In this document: positions 41,629 through 50,867 of the stretch, in pieces | How positions within the stretch are numbered: the stretch's first letter is position 1 | How the letters are laid out: each line of letters opens with the position of its first letter | Translations under genes and position numbers: made by a program | The notes under the pieces: generated by a model | Seen by the model: the letters and a program-made list of their open reading frames with translations, nothing else | Told to the model about the DNA's origin: nothing | The model's database searches: none | From: CAYQEC01 sp964416425 | Lineage (GTDB): Bacteria > Actinomycetota > Acidimicrobiia > Spongiisociales > UBA5794 | DNA length: 64,000 bases | Direction: 5' to 3' | Assembly: GCA_964416425.1 (NCBI GenBank) | Contig: CAYQEC010000002.1 | Location: forward strand, 110,204 to 174,203

Positions 41629-43107
41629 GTGGAGAACATCGCCTTCCTCCCGATCGGCCCCGAAGTGGTGTTGCTGGCCGGCGCGGTGCTGGTGTTGATG
41701 GCGGGGGTCGCCCTCAACCTCGGCTCCCGTGACTGGGCGATCCTGGCCGGGGTCTCCCTGGTGGCCTCCTTCCTCCTCTCCTGGGTGCAGTGGCTGCGGG
41801 TCGACGACCTGGGCCGCCAGCTGGCGTTCTCCGCCCGCGGGGTGGCGACGCCGAACACGCCGATGGTGGTGATGGACGCCTTCTCCGCCTTCGGGGGCAT
41901 GGTGCTGTTCGTGGTGGCGATCCTGGCCGTGGCGGCGGCGTGGCGTCTCGTCGTCGAGCTGGGAGCCCGCGGGCCGGAGTTCGTGGCCCTGCTGCTGCTG
42001 GCCACCGCCGGGCTCCACATCATGATCATCTCGGCCAACCTCATCATGCTGTTCATCGGACTGGAGACCGCCTCCATCGCCCTCTACGTGGTGGCCGGGT
42101 TCACCCGCACCGAGCAGAACTCCGACGAGGCGGCGATGAAGTACTTCCTGCTCGGCTCGTTCGCGTCGGCGATCTTCCTCTACGGCATCGCCCTCGTCTT
42201 CGCCGCCACCGGCTCGCTCTCCATCTACGGTGGCGGCGGCATCCTCTCCTTCTTCCGTGACACCCCGGTGGCGCTGCTCGACGTCGGCATCCTGCTCGCC
42301 GGGATCGGTCTCATGATCGTCGGGCTCGGCTTCAAGATCTCGGCCGCCCCGTTCCACCAGTGGGCCCCTGACGTGTACCAGGGCGCCGCCTCCGGCGCCG
42401 TCCCGCTCATGACGGCCGGGGTGAAGGTGGCCGGGATCGCCACCATCACCCGGGTGCTGGTGGGGGCGTTCGGGTCCCGGATCGAAGACTGGGCCCCGGT
42501 GATCGCCGTGCTCGCCGCCCTCTCGGTGGTGGTGGGGACGTTGGGGGCGATCGCCCAGCGGGACGTGAAGCGCATGCTGGCCTACTCCGGGGTGGCCCAC
42601 GCCGGGTTCATGCTGACCGGACTGGTGGCCGGCGGCGACGGCGTTCCCGCGGTGTGGTTCTACCTCGCCACCTACGCCGTGCAGCTCGTCGGCGCCTTCA
42701 TCGTCGTGACCGTCGTCAGCGGCAGCCGGAGCGGGCGGTCCTCCTTCGACGACTACGAAGGATTGGCACGGCGGTCCCCGGTGCTGGCGGGGGCGATGGC
42801 GACGTTCATGCTGGGGATGGGCGGCATCCCGGTCTTCACCGGCTTCGTGGGCAAGATCGGCGTCTTCGAGGCGGCGATCGGAGCCGGTTACCTGTGGCTC
42901 GTCATCGTCGGGCTGGTGGCGTCGGTCGCCGGCCTCTTCTTCTACCTGCGGATCATCGTCCTCATGTACTTCGAGGAGGCGGAGGCGCCGGCTCCCGTCA
43001 CGACCCGAGGCGCCGGCACCGCCCTCGTGGTGGCGGCGGCCGTCACCCTGCTGGTCGGCGTCGTCCCGTGGCCGTTGCTCAACCTCGTCCAGCACGCCCT
43101 GCTCTGA
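41629..43107 (+). CDS. nuoN: NADH-quinone oxidoreductase subunit N
   Basis: A 492-residue antiporter-like subunit and the last gene of the operon. Motifs: FIGLETASIALYVVAG, GLGFKISAAPFHQWAPDVYQ, AQRDVKRMLAYSGVAHAG. GTG at 41629, two bases after the nuoM stop. The operon is thus a full A-N set, in the usual order, over 14.8 kb. Confidence 0.95.
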   Translation: MENIAFLPIGPEVVLLAGAVLVLMAGVALNLGSRDWAILAGVSLVASFLLSWVQWLRVDDLGRQLAFSARGVATPNTPMVVMDAFSAFGGMVLFVVAILAVAAAWRLVVELGARGPEFVALLLLATAGLHIMIISANLIMLFIGLETASIALYVVAGFTRTEQNSDEAAMKYFLLGSFASAIFLYGIALVFAATGSLSIYGGGGILSFFRDTPVALLDVGILLAGIGLMIVGLGFKISAAPFHQWAPDVYQGAASGAVPLMTAGVKVAGIATITRVLVGAFGSRIEDWAPVIAVLAALSVVVGTLGAIAQRDVKRMLAYSGVAHAGFMLTGLVAGGDGVPAVWFYLATYAVQLVGAFIVVTVVSGSRSGRSSFDDYEGLARRSPVLAGAMATFMLGMGGIPVFTGFVGKIGVFEAAIGAGYLWLVIVGLVASVAGLFFYLRIIVLMYFEEAEAPAPVTTRGAGTALVVAAAVTLLVGVVPWPLLNLVQHALL

Positions 43108-43133
43108 CCGCCCCGCAAGCGGCAAGGCGCTCC

Positions 43134-43139
43134 TAGGGT
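43134..43139 (+). promoter_or_regulatory. -10 element TAGGGT, leaderless start
   Basis: TAGGGT lies nine bases before ATG 43149 with no ribosome site, between nuoN and the beta-helix membrane protein gene. Confidence 0.45.
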
Positions 43140-43148
43140 GAGGTGCCG

Positions 43149-44447
43149 ATGACGCTGCTTCCCGCCGGCCTCCGCCGCACCCTCGGCACCCTCGCCGTGC
43201 TCGGCGTCGCGCTGGTGGCGATCGCGGTTCCCTGGCGGGCCGTCGTCGCCGACGTCATCACCACCGGGGCCTACATCGTCACCGCCGACGAGGTGGAGAA
43301 CGAGGACGTGTACGTCGCCGCCTCCAGCGGGTCGGTGGAGGGCGTCATCGACGGGGACCTCGCCATCGTCACCGGCGGCGATCTTGCCATCAGTGGCCGT
43401 GTGACCGGGGACGTCCTCGTCCTCTCCTCCGGCACGGTGTCGGTGACGGGCACGGTGGAGGGCTCGCTGCGGGGAGCGGCCCGCGAGGTCGCCATCGAGG
43501 GGACGGTGCAGCGCGACGTGGCCGTCGCCGCCATCTCGACCCGGATCTCGGGCACGGTCGACCGGGACGCTCTCGTCTTCGCCGCCTCGTTCGGTCTCTC
43601 CGGCGACGTCGGGCGCGACGTCAAGGGCAGGTTCGTCAGCGGCACCATCGACGGCGCGGTGGGCCACGACGTCGACGTAGCGGTCGGCGACCTCGAACTG
43701 GGGCGGGCCGCCGCCGTCGCCGGGGACATCCGGTACCGCTCGGGAAGCGACGCTTCGGTGGAACCGACCTCGCAGGTGGGGGGACAGCTCGCCCGTCTCC
43801 CCACCCGGGGTTCGTTCTTCGTCGAGCTGATCCTGACGGTGGCCACCGTCCTCAGCTTCTTCGCCTTCCTGCTGGCGGGCATCGTGCTGCTGTGGGTGTT
43901 CCGCGCCACCGCGCCGCGGGCGGCCGGTGCCGTCCTGCGGCATCCTTGGCAGTCACTCCTGGTGGGAGGCGCCGCCGTGTTGTTGCTGCCCTTCGCTGTC
44001 GGATTCTTCGCCATCAGCCTGGTGGGGATCCCGCTGGCGGTGGCGCTGCTGCTCCTCATCGTGCTCGGGCTCCTCTTCGGGCCGATCCCGGCGGTGACGG
44101 CGCTGGGCACCCGGATGTTGCGAGGCCGCGGCGGCCTCTACGGGGCCTTCCTGGTGGGAGGCATCGCCTGGAGGATCGGCATCTGGCTGCTCCCTCTCGT
44201 CGGTCTCGGCCTCTACCTCGGCGGCCTGGTTCTCGGGGTCGGAGGTTGGCTGATCGGAGCCTGGGAGCAGCGCCGGATCCGGTCGTCACGGCGCGCCGCG
44301 GGACCTGCCCCCGCCGCAGTCACTGCGACCGAGCCGGAAGGATGGGAAGCGCCGCTGGCGCCGGCCCCCGCCACACCGGTGGAAGCGGCCGGCGGCCCGG
44401 AGGCCGAATCCGGGGACGATCCCGCCACCGAGGAACCAGACCACTGA
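43149..44447 (+). CDS. bactofilin-like beta-helix domain with C-terminal membrane helices
   Basis: A 432-residue protein. After a signal-like helix, residues 45-205 form short repeats of the type GDLAIVTGGDLAISGRVTGD, with regular Gly-Asp turns, resembling the polymer-forming (bactofilin) beta-helix. Residues 225-375 hold about four transmembrane helices, and the tail is Pro/Ala/Glu-rich. The beta-helix is probably extracellular, unlike cytoplasmic bactofilins. GTG at 43143 is an alternative start. It may organise envelope or membrane complexes; no direct evidence. Confidence 0.7.
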   Translation: MTLLPAGLRRTLGTLAVLGVALVAIAVPWRAVVADVITTGAYIVTADEVENEDVYVAASSGSVEGVIDGDLAIVTGGDLAISGRVTGDVLVLSSGTVSVTGTVEGSLRGAAREVAIEGTVQRDVAVAAISTRISGTVDRDALVFAASFGLSGDVGRDVKGRFVSGTIDGAVGHDVDVAVGDLELGRAAAVAGDIRYRSGSDASVEPTSQVGGQLARLPTRGSFFVELILTVATVLSFFAFLLAGIVLLWVFRATAPRAAGAVLRHPWQSLLVGGAAVLLLPFAVGFFAISLVGIPLAVALLLLIVLGLLFGPIPAVTALGTRMLRGRGGLYGAFLVGGIAWRIGIWLLPLVGLGLYLGGLVLGVGGWLIGAWEQRRIRSSRRAAGPAPAAVTATEPEGWEAPLAPAPATPVEAAGGPEAESGDDPATEEPDH

Positions 44448-44456
44448 AGCCGGGGA

Positions 44457-44981
44457 TCAGCGGTCCGGCTCATCCTCCGAGAACACGATCCGGGTGTCGG
44501 CGAAGGCCCCGGCGCTGGTGCTGAATCCGCTCACCGGTGGAGTCCCGGGGACCGGAGTGCCGCCGGGCTCGGTCCGGGTCGACTCGAGCTGCGAGATCCG
44601 GCGGTTGCGCCGTTTCACCTCGGCCTCGAGTCGGGCGGCGTTCTCGTTGGCTTTCTCCAGCTTGGCGCGGAGCTCGGTCATCGCCTCGGTCTCGTCGGCC
44701 GGGGGGCGCTGGAAACGCACCGCGGCGCTGCGCTCCGCCTCGGCGGCCTCCTCCCGGGCCAGGACCGCCTCTTTCTTGGCGGCGCCGAGCGCCGCCTCGA
44801 GGGCTTCCCGCTCTTCCTCCAGCTCCCGGATGGCATCGTGGGCGATGGTGAGGCGGTACTCGAATTCGGGGTCTGCTGCCGCGGCGCGCCTCCGGCCGGA
44901 ACGGCCGAGGAGGGAGCCGAAGATGGCGGCCGCGATCATGAAGACCACGACCACGAGGATCGTGTACAGGATCCCGTTCAT
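44457..44981 (-). CDS. single-TM coiled-coil protein
   Basis: A 174-residue protein: one N-terminal transmembrane helix (ILYTILVVVVFMIAAAIFG), a basic stop-transfer, then a coiled coil of about residues 40-130 rich in Glu/Ala/Arg (ELEEEREALEAALGAAKKEA), and a Pro/Gly/Ser tail. ATG at 44981 follows AAGGAGG. The topology is that of cytoplasmic scaffold or division-associated proteins, but no family is recognised. It converges on the beta-helix gene, with nine bases between the stops. Confidence 0.65.
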   Translation of the reverse strand: MNGILYTILVVVVFMIAAAIFGSLLGRSGRRRAAAADPEFEYRLTIAHDAIRELEEEREALEAALGAAKKEAVLAREEAAEAERSAAVRFQRPPADETEAMTELRAKLEKANENAARLEAEVKRRNRRISQLESTRTEPGGTPVPGTPPVSGFSTSAGAFADTRIVFSEDEPDR

Positions 44982-45069
44982 GAAGGGCCTCCTTGCGGGC
45001 CGAAAGGTTGGAAGCGGCGCGCGCGACGTCCATTGATTACGGTCGGTCGCCGGGCCCGATGAAGTCCTT

Positions 45070-46131
45070 TCAGGCCGGGAGCGATGGAAGCTCCTCGTCC
45101 CGGCCGGGGAACAGGACCATCTCGTCGATGCCGATCTCGACCCGGTCGCCGGGAACGAGCATCGGCCCGGGGCCGATCCGGGAGCGGAGGAGGCGCCCAT
45201 CGACCAGCTCGAGTTCGAGCAGCTGGTCGTGGCCGTAGAACTCCTGGTCGACGACCACGACCGACCCGTCGGCCGCCGGTGTCGGATGCACCCACTCGGG
45301 GCGGATCATCACCACCACCTCGCCGCGCAGGTCACCGAAATGGGGGAAGGAGCCGAGCGGCGTCTCCACCCGGCCGATGGTGGCCGTGCCCGGGAGGAAC
45401 TCGCTCTCGCCGACGAAGCTCGCCACCCACGGCGAGACCGGCTCCCGGTAGATCCGGTGCGGCGCCGCCACCTGCAGCACCCGGCCGTGGCGCATCACCG
45501 CCACGACGTCGGCGATCGCCAAGGCTTCCTCCTGGTCGTGGGTGACGAAGATCGCGGTGGCGGCGGCGTCGCCGAGGATGCGGCGCACCTCGCGCCGCAT
45601 CCTGCCCCGCAGCAAGGCGTCGAGGTTGGAGAACGGCTCGTCGAGCAGGATCACGTCGGGACGGGGCGCCAGGGCCCGGGCGAGGGCGACCCGCTGCTGC
45701 TCGCCACCCGACAGCTCGTGCGGCATACGATCGCCGTGGCCACCGAGACCGACGAGGTCGAGGACCTCGGCGATCCGGCGGGAGCGATCGGCGGCGGCGA
45801 CCCCGTAACCGACGTTGCCGGCCACGGTGAGGTGCGGGAACAAGGCGTAGTCCTGGAACACCATGCCGACCTGGCGCCGGTCGGGCGGCAGGTGCACCCC
45901 GTCCCCGGCGACTTCACGCCCGGCGATGATCACCGTCCCGGCATCGGGCCGGTCGAATCCGGCGATGACCCGCAGCGCCGTGGTCTTTCCGCATCCCGAC
46001 GGCCCCAGCAGGCTGACGATGGCCCCGGGGGCGACTTCGAGCTCGAAGCCGTCGAGGGCCACCGTGGAGTCGAAGCGCTTGGTGAGCTCGTGGCAATGGA
46101 TCGCCGCCGGGTCGGCGGTGCCCGCCGTCAC
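45070..46131 (-). CDS. fbpC: iron(III) ABC transporter ATP-binding protein
   Basis: A 353-residue ABC ATPase. Walker A GPSGCGKTT, Q-loop VFQDYALFPHL, signature LSGGEQQRVALARAL, Walker B VILLDEPFSNLD and switch His in VTHDQEEA are all intact. A C-terminal TOBE-like domain follows, as in FbpC/FutC-type importers. GTG at 46131 overlaps the permease stop (GTGA). The transporter class (ferric iron) is inferred from the whole operon; thiamine or sulfate classes are less likely. Confidence 0.85.
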   Translation of the reverse strand: MTAGTADPAAIHCHELTKRFDSTVALDGFELEVAPGAIVSLLGPSGCGKTTALRVIAGFDRPDAGTVIIAGREVAGDGVHLPPDRRQVGMVFQDYALFPHLTVAGNVGYGVAAADRSRRIAEVLDLVGLGGHGDRMPHELSGGEQQRVALARALAPRPDVILLDEPFSNLDALLRGRMRREVRRILGDAAATAIFVTHDQEEALAIADVVAVMRHGRVLQVAAPHRIYREPVSPWVASFVGESEFLPGTATIGRVETPLGSFPHFGDLRGEVVVMIRPEWVHPTPAADGSVVVVDQEFYGHDQLLELELVDGRLLRSRIGPGPMLVPGDRVEIGIDEMVLFPGRDEELPSLPA

Positions 46132-47756
46132 GGCGCCACCTCCCGGCGCCGGATCACCAGGAAGTAGATCGGGACCGCCGAGACGGCCACCAGCAGCAGC
46201 GCCGGCGCCGCGGCCCGGGCGTAGAAGACCTCTCCGGCCGCCGACCACACCCGCACCGCCAGCGTGTCGAACCCGGTCGGGCGCAGCAGCAGGGTCGCCG
46301 GCAGCTCCTTCATGGTGGTGAGGAAGACGAGGGCGGCGCCCGCCAGCAGGCCCCGCCCCATCAGCGGCACCGTGATCTGGCGCAGGGTGGCGATGCTGCC
46401 CTTGCCGAGACTGCGGGCCGCCTCTTCCAGGTGTGGGCTCACCTGGAGCAGGGCGGTGCGTCCGGCCCCGGTCGCCTGGGCGAGGAAGATGGCGGCGTAC
46501 ACCACGACGAGCAGCGGCAACGACTGGTAGAGGCCCCCCAGGTAGCGGGCGGCGAAGAACACCACGGCGAGGGCGACGGTGATGTGGGGGAGGGAGAAGC
46601 CGACGTAGACCGCCCGTTCCACCCAGGCGGCGGCCCGACTGCGGTGGCGCACCGTGAGGACGACGACCGGGACGGCGGCGACGAGGGCGAGCAGGGCGGC
46701 GAGGAGCGAGCCGGTGAGCGATCCGGCGACGGCGCCCCATCGCATGTCGATGGTGCCGCCGCCGAGCAGGCCCCGTCCCAGCCAGATGGTGAGCACCGTC
46801 ACGGGGAGCACCACCCCGGCGGTGACCATACCGGAGAGGAAGAGCAGCGCCGCCCGTCGTTGCCCGCCGCGCAGCGCGACCCGCCGCCCGGGCCGGGTGG
46901 GGCGATGCGAGGCGTAGGCGGCCCGGCCCCGGGTGCGCTGCTCGGCCCACAGCACCACCAGCACGATGGCGATCAGCACGAGGGACAGCACCGCGGCCGG
47001 GGTCCGGTCGAGTCGGATCTGGTACTGGGCGTAGATCACCCGGGTGAACACGTCGAAGCGCATCAGGGAGACGGCCCCGAAATCGGACAGGGTGTAGAGC
47101 GCCACCAGGAGGGACCCGGCCGCCAGCGCCGGCCGCAGCTGGGGGAGCACGACGGTGCGGAAGGCTCGCCACCCGGAGGCTCCCAGGCTGCGGGCCGCTT
47201 CCTCGTGGGCGGGGTCGAGGCGCCCGAGGGCGGCGCGGGTGATGAGGAAGACGTAGGGGTAGGTGGAGAGGGTGAGCGCCAGCCAGGCGCCGGCGAAGCC
47301 GTGGATGGCCGGCAACCCGATCCCGGTGAGGTCGGCGAAGAGGCCGCGGGGGCCCTGGAAGGAGAGGATGGCGAGGGCGATCACGTAGGAGGGGATGACG
47401 AGGGGGAGCGCGATGAGGGTAGACCAGGCGCCGGCCCCGGGGAGCCGGGTGCGGGTGGTGAGCCAGGCCGCCGCCACCCCGATGGCGGCGGCGGTGACGG
47501 TGACGGCCGTGGTGAACAGGATCGACCGCACCAGGAGGGCGGCGGTGTCGGCGGAGACCAGGGTGGCCCCGGCGGTCCGGGCCGATCCGGCCACCCGGGC
47601 CGCGAGGAACAGCACCGGGACCACGACCGGAACCAGAACCAGCAGGGCCGCCGGCCACAGCCAGCCGGGGGCCGGGAGCCCGCGCCCGGACGCGGGGGTG
47701 ATGGGCGTCGCGGCCTCCGGGTCGGTCCGGGCCGGCTGCACCCCGGACCCGGTCAC
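46128..47756 (-). CDS. fbpB: iron(III) ABC transporter permease (two fused domains)
   Basis: A 542-residue permease with about 12 helices, formed by two BPD-type domains as in FbpB/FutB. Both EAA loops are visible: EEAARSLGASGWRAFRTVVL (about 193-212) and EEAARSLGKGSIATLRQITV (about 440-460). GTG at 47756 overlaps the binding-protein stop. It passes the solute across the membrane, powered by the downstream ATPase. Confidence 0.87.
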   Translation of the reverse strand: MTGSGVQPARTDPEAATPITPASGRGLPAPGWLWPAALLVLVPVVVPVLFLAARVAGSARTAGATLVSADTAALLVRSILFTTAVTVTAAAIGVAAAWLTTRTRLPGAGAWSTLIALPLVIPSYVIALAILSFQGPRGLFADLTGIGLPAIHGFAGAWLALTLSTYPYVFLITRAALGRLDPAHEEAARSLGASGWRAFRTVVLPQLRPALAAGSLLVALYTLSDFGAVSLMRFDVFTRVIYAQYQIRLDRTPAAVLSLVLIAIVLVVLWAEQRTRGRAAYASHRPTRPGRRVALRGGQRRAALLFLSGMVTAGVVLPVTVLTIWLGRGLLGGGTIDMRWGAVAGSLTGSLLAALLALVAAVPVVVLTVRHRSRAAAWVERAVYVGFSLPHITVALAVVFFAARYLGGLYQSLPLLVVVYAAIFLAQATGAGRTALLQVSPHLEEAARSLGKGSIATLRQITVPLMGRGLLAGAALVFLTTMKELPATLLLRPTGFDTLAVRVWSAAGEVFYARAAAPALLLVAVSAVPIYFLVIRRREVAP

Positions 47757-48751
47757 AGCAGGCCCGCCTCCGCCACCAGCTCGGTGGCGCGGTCCTGCAC
47801 CCCGGCGAGGCGGGACAGGTCGAGGTCGGGAGGGTCGAGCGTGTCGAGCGGGGGGATCTCGGGGAGGGCGGGGACGCCGGCGGCGAGCGGGTACTCGAAG
47901 GTCTGCTCGGCGAAGTAGTGCTGGGCGGATTCCGAGAGCAGGAACTCGATGAGTTGTCGCGCCGTGCCCTGCTGCTCGCTGCTGCGCAGGATCCCGGCTC
48001 CGGCCGGCATCACGAGGCCGCCGGCCCCGGTGAGGTAGTGGTTGCGCACCACCACCGCGTCGCCCAACTCGTCGATCCTGCGGTACAGGTAGTAGTGGTT
48101 GACGAGTCCGGTCTCGACCGCGCCGTCGTCGATCGCCGCCACGATTGCCGAGTTGTCCGGGAAGGTGGGCGATCCGTTCGCCGCCATCTCGTCCAGCCAC
48201 TGCCGGGTGGCGTCCTCTCCTTCCAGCAGGATCTGGGCGGCGACGAAGGCGAGGAACGAGGCGTTGGTGGGGGCGAGGGCGACCCGCCCGGCCCACTCGG
48301 GGGCGGTGAGCTCGTCGACGGTGGTTGGCAGGTCGGCGGGGTCGATCTTGGTGGCGTCGTAGGCCATCACCCTGGAGCGACCCGAGGTGCCGATCCAGCG
48401 ACCCCCGTCGTCGGAGAAGCGGTCCGGCACCAGTGCCAGCACGTCGTCGGGGAGCACGCTGAGGAGCCCGGCTGCGGCGACGACCCCGAGCGAGGCCGGG
48501 TCCTGGGCGAAGAAGACGTCGGCGGGGGAGTTGGCTCCCTCCTCGATCAGGGTCGCGGCCAGTTCGGCGCTGCCGGCGTAGCGGACCGCCACCTCGATCC
48601 CGGTCTCGGCGGTGAACTGGTCGTAGAGCGGCTGGACCAGTTGCTCGCTGCGCCCCGAGTAGACGGTGAGGGTGACGGTGTCGTCGTCGCCGCTACCGCA
48701 GCCCGTGGCCAGGAGCAGCAGGGCGGTCGAGATGGCGAGCAGGCGGCGCAT
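47753..48751 (-). CDS. fbpA: iron(III) ABC transporter substrate-binding lipoprotein
   Basis: A 332-residue binding protein. The N-terminus is a lipoprotein signal with a lipobox LLLLATGCGSG. TLTVYSGRSEQLVQPL is the family start, and a tyrosine-containing GLVNHYYLYRR segment (about residues 222-232) matches the twin-tyrosine iron site of FbpA/FutA. It captures ferric iron outside the membrane. It is first in a three-gene operon with overlapping genes. An AT-rich upstream region may be a metal-responsive operator. Confidence 0.87.
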   Translation of the reverse strand: MRRLLAISTALLLLATGCGSGDDDTVTLTVYSGRSEQLVQPLYDQFTAETGIEVAVRYAGSAELAATLIEEGANSPADVFFAQDPASLGVVAAAGLLSVLPDDVLALVPDRFSDDGGRWIGTSGRSRVMAYDATKIDPADLPTTVDELTAPEWAGRVALAPTNASFLAFVAAQILLEGEDATRQWLDEMAANGSPTFPDNSAIVAAIDDGAVETGLVNHYYLYRRIDELGDAVVVRNHYLTGAGGLVMPAGAGILRSSEQQGTARQLIEFLLSESAQHYFAEQTFEYPLAAGVPALPEIPPLDTLDPPDLDLSRLAGVQDRATELVAEAGLL

Positions 48752-48783
48752 GCGGGTTCCCCTGTCGATGCTGGAGCGAGGGT

Positions 48784-48818
48784 AGCTAAATACACCTACG
48801 CCCGTAGTGCAAATGAGT
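48784..48818 (-). promoter_or_regulatory. AT-rich promoter/operator region of the iron transporter operon
   Basis: An AT-rich island between fbpA and the lipoprotein gene. On the minus strand it carries TTGCAC, a CTAC-GGGC-GTAG inverted repeat and another CTAC half-site further down. It does not match the DtxR/IdeR consensus well. Metal-dependent control is inferred from position only. Confidence 0.35.
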
Positions 48819-48831
48819 CGGGTCCCGCGAG

Positions 48832-49683
48832 CTACTCGGGCAGGTCCACCACCAGGTCGGGATCGTTGGCGTCGGCCAGCTCGAAGCGCATCGTCATCTC
48901 CCCGGGCCCGTCGAGTTCGAGCTCGGGTGGTATCCCCGTGTCGGCGAGCGCCGCCTCGTCGATCCCGACGGCCATGTCGAGCGCCACCACGTAGCCGTCT
49001 TCGGAGATCCAGGTGGTGAAGGTGTCGAACGAGACCCCTTCCAGGGCGGGCACGAGTCCCAGGCCGCCGAATCCTTCGACCGCCTCGCGCAGATCGATCC
49101 GCTGGGCCGGGATCCCGTTGACGTCGTCCGACTCGGACGTCAGGCCCGAGATGCCGCCCGGCAGGCTGAACTGCTCCCAGAAGGTCGGCGCCGCCGGGCA
49201 GGTCTCGACGACCGATGCCGTGTCCGGATCGTCCAGCGAGGAGGGCTCGAAGCCGAACCCCGTGTCGACCCAAGCCTGGTACGGGGTGGCGACGACGTGC
49301 TGCTCGATGCCGAGCCCGAACATGTTGGTGGTCGTGCTGCAGGAGAAGGCCTCGGGCGTCCACACCCCTTCGGTGCTCATGTCGACGGTCAGCTCCCCGA
49401 GGTCGAAGGTCATCTCCATCGTGGCCGTGAAGCTGTCGAGCTCGGCTTGGGGAGTTCCCGCCATCACGGTGTAGATCGGCTCGTCGCCGATGGTGGTCGC
49501 CGTGTCGTCCGGGACGGAGGTGGTCGTGGACGTGGTGGTGGTCGCCGCCGCGGTGGTCGTCGTCGTGGCAGTGGCCGTGGTGGTGGTCTCCGGTGGCGCC
49601 GCCTGGGTCGTGTCGCTGCCGTTGTTGCTGCAGGCGGCGCCCAGCAGCGACAGGGCGGCGACGGTGGCGAGGAGCCGTCGCAT
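48832..49683 (-). CDS. lipoprotein with Thr-rich linker
   Basis: A 283-residue protein with a lipobox (LLGAACSN, Cys about 18), a 45-residue Thr/Ala/Pro-rich linker, and a C-terminal domain of beta-rich character (DSFTATMEMTFDLGELTVD; GIPAQRIDLREAVEG). The overall pattern recalls LppX/LprG-like lipid-binding lipoproteins but is not close enough to assign. It is the last gene of an operon with the phosphodiesterase-like and uridine-kinase-like genes; ATG lies two bases after the upstream stop. Function unknown. Confidence 0.65.
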   Translation of the reverse strand: MRRLLATVAALSLLGAACSNNGSDTTQAAPPETTTTATATTTTTAAATTTTSTTTSVPDDTATTIGDEPIYTVMAGTPQAELDSFTATMEMTFDLGELTVDMSTEGVWTPEAFSCSTTTNMFGLGIEQHVVATPYQAWVDTGFGFEPSSLDDPDTASVVETCPAAPTFWEQFSLPGGISGLTSESDDVNGIPAQRIDLREAVEGFGGLGLVPALEGVSFDTFTTWISEDGYVVALDMAVGIDEAALADTGIPPELELDGPGEMTMRFELADANDPDLVVDLPE

Positions 49684-49685
49684 GG

Positions 49686-50825
49686 TCAGTGTCCCTTCTC
49701 TGCATCGGCTGGTCCGGACCCATCGGTGGGTCCCGCCGCCACCATGAGCGGTATCAGGCGTTCGGCGTCGGTGAGGCCCCCGTGGGCGCCGGTCATCCGG
49801 TCGTCGCTGTGGCGGTGGAGCAGCAGGATATCGTCGTCGGCGACGAGCACCCCGTCGGGAGCCCGCTCCTCGAACGCCGGATGGAGCGGGCCAGGCCCCC
49901 ACCAGGAGCGCATCTCGTCGATGGAGATCCAGGTGGCGGGGAGCTTCGCCGCCAGCGAGGCTCCCTCTCCCTTCACGAACATGGCGCGCCCGTCTCCGAA
50001 GAACTCGCGGTCGGTGTGGTCCGCCTTGGCGATGCGGATCTGGTGGCCCGGGGGGAAGTCGACGTGACCGTGGTCTGCGGTCCCCACCGCCACCGCTCCC
50101 GCCGGCAAACGTAGGCAGAGCCGTTCCCAGGCGGTGGCGACGGTCCGCACCGCGACGGCGTACTCGTCGGCGCCCTGGCCGTAAACGTGGGCGGCGAAGT
50201 CGACCTGGGGCAGGTAGGCGAGGATCAGCCTGCCGGGGTGCTCCGCGAGCTGGGCGGCGGCGTCCACCCACTCGCCGATCGTGGAGATCCCCTCGAACCG
50301 GGATCCCCGGTAGAGGACCTCGCTCAGGTTGCTGCCCTCGAAGTTGGCCGGCTGGATGACGATCGGCTCGACGCCGCGCCCGGCGAGGCGCTCCCACAGG
50401 TTGGGCGAGGGGAGGAAGGGACGCGGCGTGAAGTCGATGGCGTCGCCCCACAGTGTCCTCCAGTGGATCGTGTTGACCACCTTGCCGACCGAGGGGAGCC
50501 ACATCTGGTAGCCGAGCAGGCCGTGGCGGGACGGGGGCAGTCCGGTCGCCAGCGATGCCAGGCTGACGGTGGTGGTGGTCGGGAACGGGGCGTCGAGCCG
50601 TCCGACCAGGGCATCCCGCAGCGGGGCGGCCGCCGGGTGGTCGAGCTGGTGGAGGCCGAGCCCGTCGCAGAGGACCAGTACGTAGGTCGCCGCCTCCGGG
50701 ATGAGGTCTGCCACCTTCGGGTGGAGCGGGGCCGAAGGCGCCGCCCCGGCGAGCCGCAGCTCGAGCTCGGCGACGAGGTTGACGAGGGAGCCGCCCGCAT
50801 AGTCGGGCACGGTGATCGACGGCAT
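49686..50825 (-). CDS. alkaline phosphatase/nucleotide pyrophosphatase superfamily protein
   Basis: A 379-residue protein of the alkaline-phosphatase/NPP superfamily. The metal and nucleophile blocks are VLCDGLG (about 53-59), PTTTTVSLASLATGLPPSRHG (first Thr as likely nucleophile), QVDFAAHVYG and TADHGHVDFPP. There is no signal peptide, so it is probably cytoplasmic. It may cleave phosphodiesters or nucleotides; substrate unknown. It follows the uridine-kinase-like gene by 42 bases. Confidence 0.8.
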   Translation of the reverse strand: MPSITVPDYAGGSLVNLVAELELRLAGAAPSAPLHPKVADLIPEAATYVLVLCDGLGLHQLDHPAAAPLRDALVGRLDAPFPTTTTVSLASLATGLPPSRHGLLGYQMWLPSVGKVVNTIHWRTLWGDAIDFTPRPFLPSPNLWERLAGRGVEPIVIQPANFEGSNLSEVLYRGSRFEGISTIGEWVDAAAQLAEHPGRLILAYLPQVDFAAHVYGQGADEYAVAVRTVATAWERLCLRLPAGAVAVGTADHGHVDFPPGHQIRIAKADHTDREFFGDGRAMFVKGEGASLAAKLPATWISIDEMRSWWGPGPLHPAFEERAPDGVLVADDDILLLHRHSDDRMTGAHGGLTDAERLIPLMVAAGPTDGSGPADAEKGH

Positions 50826-50867
50826 GTGGGGGCCGACGGTAGCAACCGGGCGCGGTGGGGGAACTTC

